Of a stretch of 64,000 nt of DNA, positions 52,879 to 61,749 are shown in pieces. Below the pieces are notes generated by a model that saw nothing but the letters and a program-made list of their open reading frames with translations, did not search any database and was not told where the DNA came from. The stretch is from contig NZ_CP034752.1 of NCBI RefSeq assembly GCF_004295645.1, positions 1,612,001 through 1,676,000 on the forward strand, written 5' to 3'. Position 1 is the stretch's first letter; each line of letters begins with the position of its first letter. This stretch comes from Limnobaculum zhutongyuii (GTDB lineage Bacteria > Pseudomonadota > Gammaproteobacteria > Enterobacterales > Enterobacteriaceae). The position numbers and the translations under genes were made by a program.

Positions 52879-55800
52879 ATGAAAGACCAACTGATAAAAA
52901 AAGGTAAAGATCTGCTGGATGAACAGCTTCAGGCCTTTGGTCTGGGCGGAGTGTCAGGTCAGAGCGGCAATGGCAACGGTACCAGCAGTTCTGTCGCAAG
53001 CTTTTCATCATTAGGTGATGGGTTAAACCGTTATCAGTTGGCGATTGACGGCTTGAATGCCCAACTTTCAGTGTTAAGCGTACAGGGTCATGAGCACCTG
53101 AGCGAAATCTGGCAATATGACATTCAGTTTACCGCACAGCATGGCCTGACCATGGAACAGGTATTGAGTGAAAAAGCGGTATTCACGCTGGCTCCCGGTG
53201 GTATCAGCAGCCTGAGTGGTGCAGCCGGTCAGTTAAGTAATGAACTGATGAACGCCTTTAATGCCTTTGGTGGCATGTTCAGTGACAAAATTGGCAGCGC
53301 GTTTAATTCTCCTTCCGCTGGTTTTTCCATTAACAGCGTCAGCCAGATGGCCAGTCGCGGTATGGGGATGGTGAATCAGGCCAGTTCGGCGGTAAGCAAG
53401 CTGGGTGGCATGGCGGATTCCATTGGCGGCATTGCCGGTAAGGCATCCGGTTTACTGGGTAAAGCAGGTTCCGGTTTGTCATCCATCAGCAGCATGGCCA
53501 GTTCGCTGACAGGTGGCGAAAGTGAAACCCGGATTCTGTACGGCGTGGTCACCGCTTTCAGCCAGTTGTCCGGTTCAGCAGATGAAGCCCGCTATTCCAT
53601 TACCTTATCTCCCCGTTTAGCCCTGCTGGACAACAGCCAAAACAGCGCTATCTTCCAGAACCAGACGGTGCCTCAGGTGGTGGAACAGGTTCTGCGTCAA
53701 CACGAGATGACCGGGGTGGATTTTCGTTTTGAACTGACAGAAACCTATCCGGTAAAAGAGTACATCACCCAGTGGCAGGAGAGTGATTTAACCTTTATTC
53801 GTCGCTTGCTGGCGGACAGCGGTATCTGGTTCAGTTTTGAAACCCATACCAAACACAGCTGTTATGTGGTGGTGTTTGGTGATTCGGAACAGCAATATCA
53901 GGACGGCCCAACCGCCAGCTATCGTCAGCCATCCGGCAATAATGATAACGGTGTGGAGTCGGTCTGGGATATGTCGGTGGCGCGTAAAACCGTGCCGCAA
54001 AGTGTGCTGACTCAGGACTATAACTACCGTAACGCGCAAACCGGCATGAAGTCGGAAGTCAACGGCGCGCAAAAAGATAAAACCACCCGTGGTCAGCATT
54101 ATGTTTATGGTGAACACTACCGTGATAAAGGGGAAGTGGTTAACCACGCGAATGCGCAGGATGATGTGCTGGGTCAGTTCAGCAATATGATGCCGAATGG
54201 TCTGGGAGATATTCCCGGCGTCAGCCAGTTAAGCGGTGTGGCGGGTTCAGCAGTTTCCGGTGTGACTGGTGCGGTGCAGAATATGGCGGGTCAGGCCAAA
54301 GGCGCTTTTGACAGCGTTGGCAGCTCGTTAAGTGGTTTATCGGAGAAAGGTGGCGACCTGCTGAATGGCCTGAACGGTGGCGGCAGTGAAGGTGAAGACG
54401 CTGCTGGTGATGAGCCGGACAGCGTAGGTCAGGGTGCCTGGTACGCACGCCTGCGTCATCAGCGCTTTATGACTGAACAAATCACCATCAGTGGTAAAAC
54501 CACCTTATCCCATCTGGCACCGGGACAGATTCTGACCGTAACCGGCTCGCCGATAGCGGAAGCGGGCAGCGGTATTCTGATTGTTTCAGTAGAGACACAG
54601 GGCGACCGTCAGCAGGCTTACGTTATCAGCTTTACCGGTATTCCTTACGACGTCCTGCGCCCTTATCGTCCGGCCCGTTTAGTCTGGCCAACTATCAGCG
54701 GCACTTTACCGGCACGGGTGACCAGTCCGGATAACGACACCTACAGCTATATCGACGCACAGGGTCGCTATCGGGTGAAGATGGACTTCGACCTGAACGA
54801 CAACTGGCGTAAAGGGGAAGATAGCCTGTGGATGCGGCTGGCGAAAGCCTACGCCGGTGAAACCTACGGCATTCACTTCCCGCTGATTGACGGCACCGAA
54901 GTGGCTATCGCCTTTACCGAAGGCAATCCGGACCGTCCGTATATTGCCCACGCCATGCACGATTCCCGTCATGGGGATGTGGTCACTGTGGCCAATCATA
55001 AACGTAATGTTATTCGCACCCCGGCCAATAACAAACTGCGGATGGACGACGAGCGCGGCAAAGAACATATCAAAGTTGCCACCGAATACGGCAAAACCCA
55101 GTTGAATATGGGGCATCTGGTGGATGCGGAGCGTAAACAGCGGGGAGAAGGGTTTGAGCTGCGCACCGATGAGTGGGGGGCGATACGGGCGGGAAAAGGG
55201 TTGTTTATCAGTGCGGATGAGCAGCAGACCGCCAAAGGTGAAGTCCGGGAAATGGAGCCTGCGCTGAGCCTACTGGAAGCGGCTTACTCGCAGATGCAGG
55301 GTCTGAACCATGCAGCAGAACAGGCACAGGCGCTGGTGGCGGAAATCGCTGCTCAGAAGACGCTGATTGAGCAAAAACTGAAGGACCTGACGGCGAGCGT
55401 GATACTGGCCAGCGCACCGGACGGTATTGGTATTGCCAGCGGTGAGGACATGCAGCTGGCGGCGTCTAACAATCTGTATCTCAACGCGGGCAGCAATGCG
55501 GATATTGGCGTGGCTAAAAAACTGACGCTGGCAACGGGTGACGGTATCAGCCTGTTTACCCAGAACAGCGGTATGAAACTGCTGGCCAATCAGGGGAAGG
55601 TGGAAGTACAGGCGCAAAATGACGCCATGCAGTTGGCCTCGAAGCAGGATATGGAGATTGCCAGCGTGGATGGTCGGGTGATCATTAGCGCCAAAAATGA
55701 GTTATTGCTGAACTGTGGTGGTGGGTATATTCGGTTGAAGGATGGTGGGATTGAGTTGGGGTGTCCTAAGAATGTGACGGTTAAGTCGATTGCGTTGCAG

Positions 55801-55905
55801 AAGCAAGGGGCGGCCAGCATGAATCAGGTTATTGAAATTCCGGAAGGATGTCAGCCAGCGCAACAAGGGGCTTCTCAGGGGCAAAGGGCATCAGTTGAAC
55901 TTTAA
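52879..55905 (+). CDS. tssI: T6SS spike protein VgrG (TssI) with low-complexity insertions
   Basis: This 1008-residue VgrG has a gp27-like part (about 49-430), an OB/gp5-like part (about 520-720) and a C-terminal beta-helix/DUF2345 region (about 760-975). Two unusual insertions interrupt it: residues about 107-213, and about 432-517, both rich in Gly, Ser, Ala and Met. A 48-residue extension precedes the gp27-like start (NRYQLAIDG). It starts four bases after clpV. It carries the adaptor/effector set encoded next to it. Confidence 0.94.
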   Translation: MKDQLIKKGKDLLDEQLQAFGLGGVSGQSGNGNGTSSSVASFSSLGDGLNRYQLAIDGLNAQLSVLSVQGHEHLSEIWQYDIQFTAQHGLTMEQVLSEKAVFTLAPGGISSLSGAAGQLSNELMNAFNAFGGMFSDKIGSAFNSPSAGFSINSVSQMASRGMGMVNQASSAVSKLGGMADSIGGIAGKASGLLGKAGSGLSSISSMASSLTGGESETRILYGVVTAFSQLSGSADEARYSITLSPRLALLDNSQNSAIFQNQTVPQVVEQVLRQHEMTGVDFRFELTETYPVKEYITQWQESDLTFIRRLLADSGIWFSFETHTKHSCYVVVFGDSEQQYQDGPTASYRQPSGNNDNGVESVWDMSVARKTVPQSVLTQDYNYRNAQTGMKSEVNGAQKDKTTRGQHYVYGEHYRDKGEVVNHANAQDDVLGQFSNMMPNGLGDIPGVSQLSGVAGSAVSGVTGAVQNMAGQAKGAFDSVGSSLSGLSEKGGDLLNGLNGGGSEGEDAAGDEPDSVGQGAWYARLRHQRFMTEQITISGKTTLSHLAPGQILTVTGSPIAEAGSGILIVSVETQGDRQQAYVISFTGIPYDVLRPYRPARLVWPTISGTLPARVTSPDNDTYSYIDAQGRYRVKMDFDLNDNWRKGEDSLWMRLAKAYAGETYGIHFPLIDGTEVAIAFTEGNPDRPYIAHAMHDSRHGDVVTVANHKRNVIRTPANNKLRMDDERGKEHIKVATEYGKTQLNMGHLVDAERKQRGEGFELRTDEWGAIRAGKGLFISADEQQTAKGEVREMEPALSLLEAAYSQMQGLNHAAEQAQALVAEIAAQKTLIEQKLKDLTASVILASAPDGIGIASGEDMQLAASNNLYLNAGSNADIGVAKKLTLATGDGISLFTQNSGMKLLANQGKVEVQAQNDAMQLASKQDMEIASVDGRVIISAKNELLLNCGGGYIRLKDGGIELGCPKNVTVKSIALQKQGAASMNQVIEIPEGCQPAQQGASQGQRASVEL

Positions 55906-55939
55906 CCTTTAGAACACGGACTGTTGAAACAGGTTTATA

Positions 55940-56941
55940 ATGAAAACAAATAAAATAATTAATGCCAAATTTCATGAGCCCAAGTTAAGTGTTCAGGCTA
56001 CTTTATTAACTGAACAGTTAAAAACACGCTTTCTGACTTATTCGAATCAATGTTATTTATTGTTAGATCCTTTCTTACGTGATTTTATTGATGATGATGT
56101 CATAAATGAACGTATTAATAGCAACCAGGTCACCTATATTCCTATACCTCATCCTTCGATAGATAAAACAAAAGTTCCTTTCATTTTGCCATTAAATCTT
56201 AATCAGCAGGAAGATTGTAATTTGTTGTTTCATTCGGTATATGAATCTTTATTTGAATCTCACCCGGAACGAATTGATATGGGGGATGGGCGACGCTTTT
56301 GTGGTTGGTTAGCGGCGAATTCAAATACTCAGTTACCCGATTTGGCCAGATACATTGGACAGGTTGCTATTCAGCGTTTATCCGAAGACCGAACGATATT
56401 ATTGCGTTTTTACGACCCGGCTGTTTTGAGCCAACTTTGGCCGATACTATCAGAGGTACAAAAACGAATTTTATTTGGTTTAGCAGAACAGTGGACGGTA
56501 ATGTCCGGAGAAGCTGAACTGCATACATTTCCAGCTATTGAAGCGAAACTATTTGGAGCTCATACGCTGGGTTTATCCGATGAACAATACAGTCAAATTC
56601 GTTGGATAGGGGCAATAAATTGCGGATTATGCACCTATCGTCGTTCAGACAATGCCCCATGGATTAGCGAGTTACAAGCACATAATTTGTTGATGCCAAT
56701 TTTTGGAAGGTTACAGAATTACACTTTTCATTATTATGATGAATTGGAAAGATTATCTGTCAGGGCCCTCACTATTCATCCTTGTTTTGATTTACATCCA
56801 TTGCTGACTTCCCGTGTAATTGGGGAGAGTTCAACTATTAGCTACTCTGATTTTGTGAAAGACATCTCAGAACAGCAGTGGATAAAAATTCAAAAAGATT
56901 GTATTGCCAACTACGGCTCTTTATCTGAGTTATTATCGTAG
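55940..56941 (+). CDS. DUF4123 T6SS effector adaptor
   Basis: This 333-residue protein has the DUF4123 domain in its N-terminal half (about 35-165, YLLLDPFLRDF through RTILLRFYDPAVL). Such adaptors (Tap/TEC) load an effector onto VgrG. It lies between vgrG and the large effector gene, 34 bp after the former and 22 bp before the latter. From here to about 60800 the DNA is AT-richer than the core operon, consistent with exchangeable cargo. Confidence 0.9.
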   Translation: MKTNKIINAKFHEPKLSVQATLLTEQLKTRFLTYSNQCYLLLDPFLRDFIDDDVINERINSNQVTYIPIPHPSIDKTKVPFILPLNLNQQEDCNLLFHSVYESLFESHPERIDMGDGRRFCGWLAANSNTQLPDLARYIGQVAIQRLSEDRTILLRFYDPAVLSQLWPILSEVQKRILFGLAEQWTVMSGEAELHTFPAIEAKLFGAHTLGLSDEQYSQIRWIGAINCGLCTYRRSDNAPWISELQAHNLLMPIFGRLQNYTFHYYDELERLSVRALTIHPCFDLHPLLTSRVIGESSTISYSDFVKDISEQQWIKIQKDCIANYGSLSELLS

Positions 56942-56963
56942 AACAGATTAAAAGGACATTAAA

Positions 56964-59900
56964 ATGAGTCAAAGCAAAGATTTTATATGCGATTGCCAGA
57001 CTAAAGGATTAGCAATTTTACCGGTCAGATATGCAGTAGTGCCAAAGACAGTAGCGCAAAAGTTGCCTGCCTGGGCCGATCAAAGTTGGGCAAAAAGTAA
57101 GGGATTTAAGGCTGAATTAGATCCTGAGCAATATCATTATGCTTTGAGAGTAGTAAGGCAGGGGTTTATCTATGTTTATCTGTCGGCGCTTGAAGAAAGC
57201 GAAAGATGGCGTGTTTTTAGCATTGCTAAAGATGGAACATTATGGAAGCAGGCCAGTGCTAAGGCAGCGAAGTTAAAAGATAAGTCTGATTGCAGTACCC
57301 CCGGACATCAGGCAACCAGAACAGAGTTTTTCTGTATTAGTGAGCCGGAAAAGTGTGGTCAGATATGGATTGCTTACAGTGAACATAAGTGGTCTGAAAA
57401 TACATTAAAGAAATATGCAGCCGACCCTGGGTTGCGGATGAAGGAAATTAAAGCTTCGGAATGGCAGGTTCCATCGAATAAAGATGATATTGCTAAGGCG
57501 ACGGAAGAGAGTTTGAATTCGGTGTTGGATTATTGCCCGGATTTTGATTATGGGAGTTTTCCTGATATTGATTATGGTTTACCTGTACCTTATTCAGAAA
57601 TTTTTAATATTAAAAATTCTTGGGATTTTATTAAAGCAAGAGATAAGCATTTCAATATAACGAAAGGTAAAAAAAATGATTTCTCTTTCATTGATAATAA
57701 AGTCGAAATACAAACATCGAATGATTTTTTTATTAAAAATAGAAAAGGTAAGGCTAATGAAACTGAATCATTGATGATGGGATCAGCCGTTGGTAAATGT
57801 AACCCGTTAATTATTGCGTTAGAAGATCCCATTGGTTCTTGCAGAGAAATTAATTCCGCATTCAATGAAGTTCCCAGTAAACTAATCAGATATACCAGAG
57901 AGTTAGAGTATTATTTTAGTGCATGGAGTTTAATTGGTGGAATAAAACCGTTAATAGAAAATTATAATTCTATTCAGGAACGGGCTAGAGCAGAACAGGA
58001 AACCAATCCTGAAAGAAGAAAACGATTAATAAATAGAACTAATTTGCGTGATTTATGGAAGGCGGAACCCGTTGATCTTCAGCACTTTGAAATATTGGAT
58101 GAAATAACCGATTACTCGCCGGATGCTACTTATGATGCACAATTAGAGGCTCATATTAATACTGTTAATATGCATATTAAACATAAAAGAGCTAACGGAT
58201 ATGATAAGCCAGAATATGTATCAATGGACAGATGGGCTAAATATCAGAAAAAACTAGATAAGACAGGTTCATACGAAAGTTTTAATCAAGAATATCAAAA
58301 ATTACAAAATAGAGTTAAAGAGCTCAGTGAAAAAAGATGTACTGAATTAGTTAAGCTAATTCGCGATAATTTATTAAATGTTATTTTAGAAGATTATGAT
58401 ACTGAAGACCTGTCTGCTAATTTAGTAGATGCTGTAGAGTTCAGAGAAGTGGTTTCTGATATTGTTGATGGCATAGGCGCAACTAAATCAGGATTATCTT
58501 TGATTGATGAATGGTTGGATAATGTAAGTGAAAACACACAGAAGAACTATTTAAGAAGAGCATTAGCATTCAATCAGTCGGATATGGTAGGTGAAATTGA
58601 TACTATCTTTAGTGAACGAAATAAAAAAGAGGATGAATATCCGAATGAATTAACGGAAGATGATGTCACCACTATTTTAGCGCAGGTGAAATGGAGTAAG
58701 CTTGCTGATTTATATAAAAAATCTCAATCTTATGTGAATACTCAATTAAGAATTGCTACAAATGCCAGTGATGTTAAAGGAATTTACAAGCCCGATGCAG
58801 GGCTGAAATATTTTTCTGACCGATTACTTATCAATTTTGGCTTCAGGTTCTTATTCACAAGCTATGGTCCAGTAACTAAAGCCGGAGGCGTATTGTTGAC
58901 GAATTTTATTCATATAGCCTCATTTGTCTCTGAACCGACCAGCCGATCAATTGTAGGTAATATATTTTCTTCACAGTTTTATGGTGTGAAGTTTTATATT
59001 GATAAGTTAAAGGGTATAAATACCACTGTTAATGCTAAAAATGAAACACATTACGCAAATATAAAAAGTGCTGTTTCTGAGATAGAGGAAATAAGCGCAA
59101 AGAGTACACCTAAGTCTGGTGTTGCGGTAAGAAATCCAGATGCCTCAATACCAGCTCGTAATGCAATTGTTGATGTTCGATTAGCTTTCCTGGTGGCAAT
59201 ACTGGAAGTTTGGAATTTAACCAATGTTATGAAGGCGTTGGATGGAGAGCCTAATAATGAAAAGCTGAAAGAGAAGGTTACTATCGCTATTTTAGCGACG
59301 ATTGGCGCTTCTACGGAGACATTTGCTCAGCTATCGAAATTAGTTGCAACTGAGTCATCGAATACTTTTAAGGCGTTAAAAATTGGTGGGGCAGTAATAA
59401 GTTCTGGGGCGGGGATACTTAATGCATGTATAGATGCCAAATCAATTATTATTAATATAGATAATAACCATTATGGCATGGCTGGGATGTACTTTATTAG
59501 GGCCGTCATGAATTTTGGCTCATCAGGTGCAGGAATATTAACAGCACTCACGTACTCAACTAGTTTTATGGAGTACTTTATAGAAAGAAGTTTTTCAAAA
59601 TATCTTATCACAAGAAAATTTGGACAAGAGGCAATAAGCGTTGCTTCTAGGGTGCTTCTTTTTAGGTCTATTGCTATGGGAGCTGGTATATATATATCGG
59701 TTATTATATTGGCAATAACGATAATCATATATTTAGCTGAAGATGATGAACTTGAACTGTGGATGGAGCGTTGTGCATTTGGTATAAGAAAAGAAGGTGA
59801 TTATTTTTCTGGAAATTTAAAAGAGCAAGAAAAACAATTTAAAATGGCTTTAAGTAAGGTGTTAAATGTAGAATTTGAGATGGAGTTAGATCCGGATGCA

Positions 59901-59966
59901 TATCTGCAAGTTCCACCTAGAATACCACCTAATATGATGGACGTATTTTTTGGAGCATGGAGATAA
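56964..59966 (+). CDS. T6SS effector, VasX/BTH_I2691-like membrane-active toxin
   Basis: This 1000-residue protein has an N-terminal VasX-type domain (about 15-200, LAILPVRYAVVP and ALRVVRQGFIYVYL) and a long helical middle (about 330-600). The C-terminal third has several hydrophobic segments (about 640-660, 735-760, 775-795, 805-830, 845-870 and 905-928). VasX-like effectors insert into target membranes and dissipate potential. Adaptor before and membrane immunity gene after support the role. The low-GC coding sequence suggests horizontal origin. The toxic mechanism is inferred from family. Confidence 0.85.
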   Translation: MSQSKDFICDCQTKGLAILPVRYAVVPKTVAQKLPAWADQSWAKSKGFKAELDPEQYHYALRVVRQGFIYVYLSALEESERWRVFSIAKDGTLWKQASAKAAKLKDKSDCSTPGHQATRTEFFCISEPEKCGQIWIAYSEHKWSENTLKKYAADPGLRMKEIKASEWQVPSNKDDIAKATEESLNSVLDYCPDFDYGSFPDIDYGLPVPYSEIFNIKNSWDFIKARDKHFNITKGKKNDFSFIDNKVEIQTSNDFFIKNRKGKANETESLMMGSAVGKCNPLIIALEDPIGSCREINSAFNEVPSKLIRYTRELEYYFSAWSLIGGIKPLIENYNSIQERARAEQETNPERRKRLINRTNLRDLWKAEPVDLQHFEILDEITDYSPDATYDAQLEAHINTVNMHIKHKRANGYDKPEYVSMDRWAKYQKKLDKTGSYESFNQEYQKLQNRVKELSEKRCTELVKLIRDNLLNVILEDYDTEDLSANLVDAVEFREVVSDIVDGIGATKSGLSLIDEWLDNVSENTQKNYLRRALAFNQSDMVGEIDTIFSERNKKEDEYPNELTEDDVTTILAQVKWSKLADLYKKSQSYVNTQLRIATNASDVKGIYKPDAGLKYFSDRLLINFGFRFLFTSYGPVTKAGGVLLTNFIHIASFVSEPTSRSIVGNIFSSQFYGVKFYIDKLKGINTTVNAKNETHYANIKSAVSEIEEISAKSTPKSGVAVRNPDASIPARNAIVDVRLAFLVAILEVWNLTNVMKALDGEPNNEKLKEKVTIAILATIGASTETFAQLSKLVATESSNTFKALKIGGAVISSGAGILNACIDAKSIIINIDNNHYGMAGMYFIRAVMNFGSSGAGILTALTYSTSFMEYFIERSFSKYLITRKFGQEAISVASRVLLFRSIAMGAGIYISVIILAITIIIYLAEDDELELWMERCAFGIRKEGDYFSGNLKEQEKQFKMALSKVLNVEFEMELDPDAYLQVPPRIPPNMMDVFFGAWR

Positions 59967-59970
59967 TAAA

Positions 59971-60801
59971 TTGAATAAATTAGAAGATGATAAGCCATTT
60001 GTGTTTTTTTCTGGGATTATTTCTGACCTACAAGTAGTGAATGATGAAAGAGATTTTATTTTAGAGTCTGAATTAAAAAATACAGGTAAAGCCGCTGCTG
60101 TAGGATTAGCTATAGCGGGGGTAGCAGGTGCGGCGGCAACGGCCTTACAATCCAGTGTTGGAGCTGAGAGCGAAGTACAACTTTTTCGTTGTAAGGTAGG
60201 AGATAAACTGGTTACCGGTTGTTTTTCTCGAGTGTTTTTTGATAATAACGAAGAAGTTGATATTGTCGCAGAACCTAAAGAAGATGGTAGCTATTATGCA
60301 CATGCAGTCCGTAGAACTATTGATCATAGATTGTGGATGCCTTTCTATTGTGAACAAGGTAGTCTAGCTTATAAAAAATCAAAGCTTACTACATCTTTTT
60401 GGTTTTCATTAATACTAACATTTCCTTGTATAATTCTACCTATATATGTAAGTCTTAATATTCAAGGGGATTTCATGGAGAAAATAAAAGTATTTGCTTT
60501 TACTACATTACTTCTCATTTTTTGTTTTTTATTAATAATGTTAATTGTATATCGATTAATATCAAAACTAGCACCTTTTAGTGTTTTGGCTGAAAAGATA
60601 TTTACATGTTTTGGGTATGAAAAGCCTGAATTGTTAAATATGAATCATGAGAATAGTCAATTTCTTAAGGACTGTAGAGAATATGGTGAATTTTATTATG
60701 TGCCTGATACGAAACAATATAGACAATTATTAGTTGCACCTTGTGTATTCCATTACAGAGAGGCACCAGAAGTTCCTGAATCCTCAAAACTGAAAGAATA
60801 A
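59971..60801 (+). CDS. Putative membrane immunity protein for the adjacent effector
   Basis: This 276-residue protein has a Gly/Ala-rich hydrophobic segment (about 34-54) and two strong spans (about 138-162 and 172-196). The start is TTG 59971, seven bases after GGAGA and just past the effector stop, so translation is coupled. Immunity proteins of VasX-like toxins are integral membrane proteins, which fits. I recognise no named family. A decayed relative of its first 65 residues lies just downstream (60889-61106), showing that this module was duplicated. Confidence 0.72.
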   Translation: MNKLEDDKPFVFFSGIISDLQVVNDERDFILESELKNTGKAAAVGLAIAGVAGAAATALQSSVGAESEVQLFRCKVGDKLVTGCFSRVFFDNNEEVDIVAEPKEDGSYYAHAVRRTIDHRLWMPFYCEQGSLAYKKSKLTTSFWFSLILTFPCIILPIYVSLNIQGDFMEKIKVFAFTTLLLIFCFLLIMLIVYRLISKLAPFSVLAEKIFTCFGYEKPELLNMNHENSQFLKDCREYGEFYYVPDTKQYRQLLVAPCVFHYREAPEVPESSKLKE

Positions 60802-60888
60802 TTAATAGGGTTAGTTGAATGACTATATCAATTAATACCCATTAATTATTAAACTGAATAAACGGTCTTAACTGAAGAAAAGACAATT

Positions 60889-61106
60889 ATGACTCAACTA
60901 CAAAAATTTCTTTTGTCGTTTTCTCAGGAACAATATCTGACTTAGAGGTGGTTAATGATGAAAAAGATTTTATACTTAATTCCGCTTTAATAAACTCAGG
61001 GAAGTTAGCAACGGTTGGTTTAGTTATTACGGGAGTAGCAGGCGCGGCGGCAACAGCCTTACAATCCAGTGTTGGAGCTGAAAGTGAAATACAGCTTTTG
61101 GTTTAG
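60889..61106 (+). pseudogene. Truncated second copy of the immunity gene
   Basis: In one frame from 60912 the sequence reads FVVFSGTISDLEVVNDEKDF and continues to GAAATALQSSVGAESEIQLLV before a stop at 61104. This copies residues about 9-66 of the intact immunity protein next door with only scattered changes. No start codon opens that frame: the only ATG (60889) is one frame off and reaches a stop after 18 codons, so a frameshift has occurred near the start. The rest of the gene is replaced by unrelated sequence. It is an immunity remnant, probably not translated as such. Confidence 0.8.
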
Positions 61107-61309
61107 GTTATTGGATTTCACAGCTATTGTGCTGGCAACCTCAATGGCCGGAAGATATTGTTAATGCAGGTTTACCCGGTAAACCAAAACCTAAAAACAC
61201 CACGCTGGATGATTATCCTAAAGATATTCAGGAACGATTGTTGCTTAATGCCGATCGTTGGTTGTTAATGACAGAAGATGGTGAAATATTAAGAAATTAT
61301 CGGACTTAA
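61094..61309 (+). pseudogene. Orphan C-terminal coding fragment of unknown origin
   Basis: A frame without start but with protein-like composition runs from about 61094 to a stop at 61307. It reads AFGLGYWISQLLCWQPQWPE and goes on to a hydrophilic tail ending EDGEILRNYRT. Its codon use is less AT-rich than the preceding remnant. It overlaps the end of the immunity remnant in a different frame, so it looks like the 3' end of a lost gene (effector or immunity) left at a recombination junction. A TTG at 61127 could start a 60-residue product, but no ribosome site supports it. Confidence 0.55.
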
Positions 61310-61473
61310 ATCTATATAAAAGCTAAAGCTTAAATTATCCCAATATTTAAAAACAAAAACCACCCACTTATTTAATTAGCCATAAAACCAAAACCCAGCC
61401 TCTGATCTCAAACACCAGAGTCAACCAAACACATTCAAAATCTTTAATAAATTAATATAAACAGGATCCCAAC

Positions 61474-61740
61474 ATGTCAAAAGGCATTATTCGTTTAGGC
61501 GATCGCACCACCCACGGTGGCAATGTCATTACCGCAACCTCCACCATGGTGATGGATGGCAAAAAAGTCGCGCTTATTGGTGATTTAGTCGATTGCCCGA
61601 AAAGCGGGCATGGTGTTAATCCGATTATTGAAGGTTCTTCCGACTGGATATCAGACGGCAAGCAGGTAGCGGTTGATGGCTGTCGTTGTGCCTGTGGTTG
61701 CACATTGATAACCAGCCTGCCTGAAGTTTTGATAGGGTAA
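61474..61740 (+). CDS. PAAR-domain spike-tip protein
   Basis: This 88-residue PAAR protein caps VgrG as the piercing tip. Typical features are the start GIIRLGDRTTHGG, the DCPKSGHGVNPI loop and the C-rich DGCRCACGCTLI segment, in which His and Cys residues bind the tip metal. It has no effector extension, so it is a simple tip. AGGATCC precedes the ATG. A gene-free AT-rich stretch of about 165 bp separates it from the orphan fragment. Confidence 0.94.
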   Translation: MSKGIIRLGDRTTHGGNVITATSTMVMDGKKVALIGDLVDCPKSGHGVNPIIEGSSDWISDGKQVAVDGCRCACGCTLITSLPEVLIG

Positions 61741-61749
61741 TCAATCACT

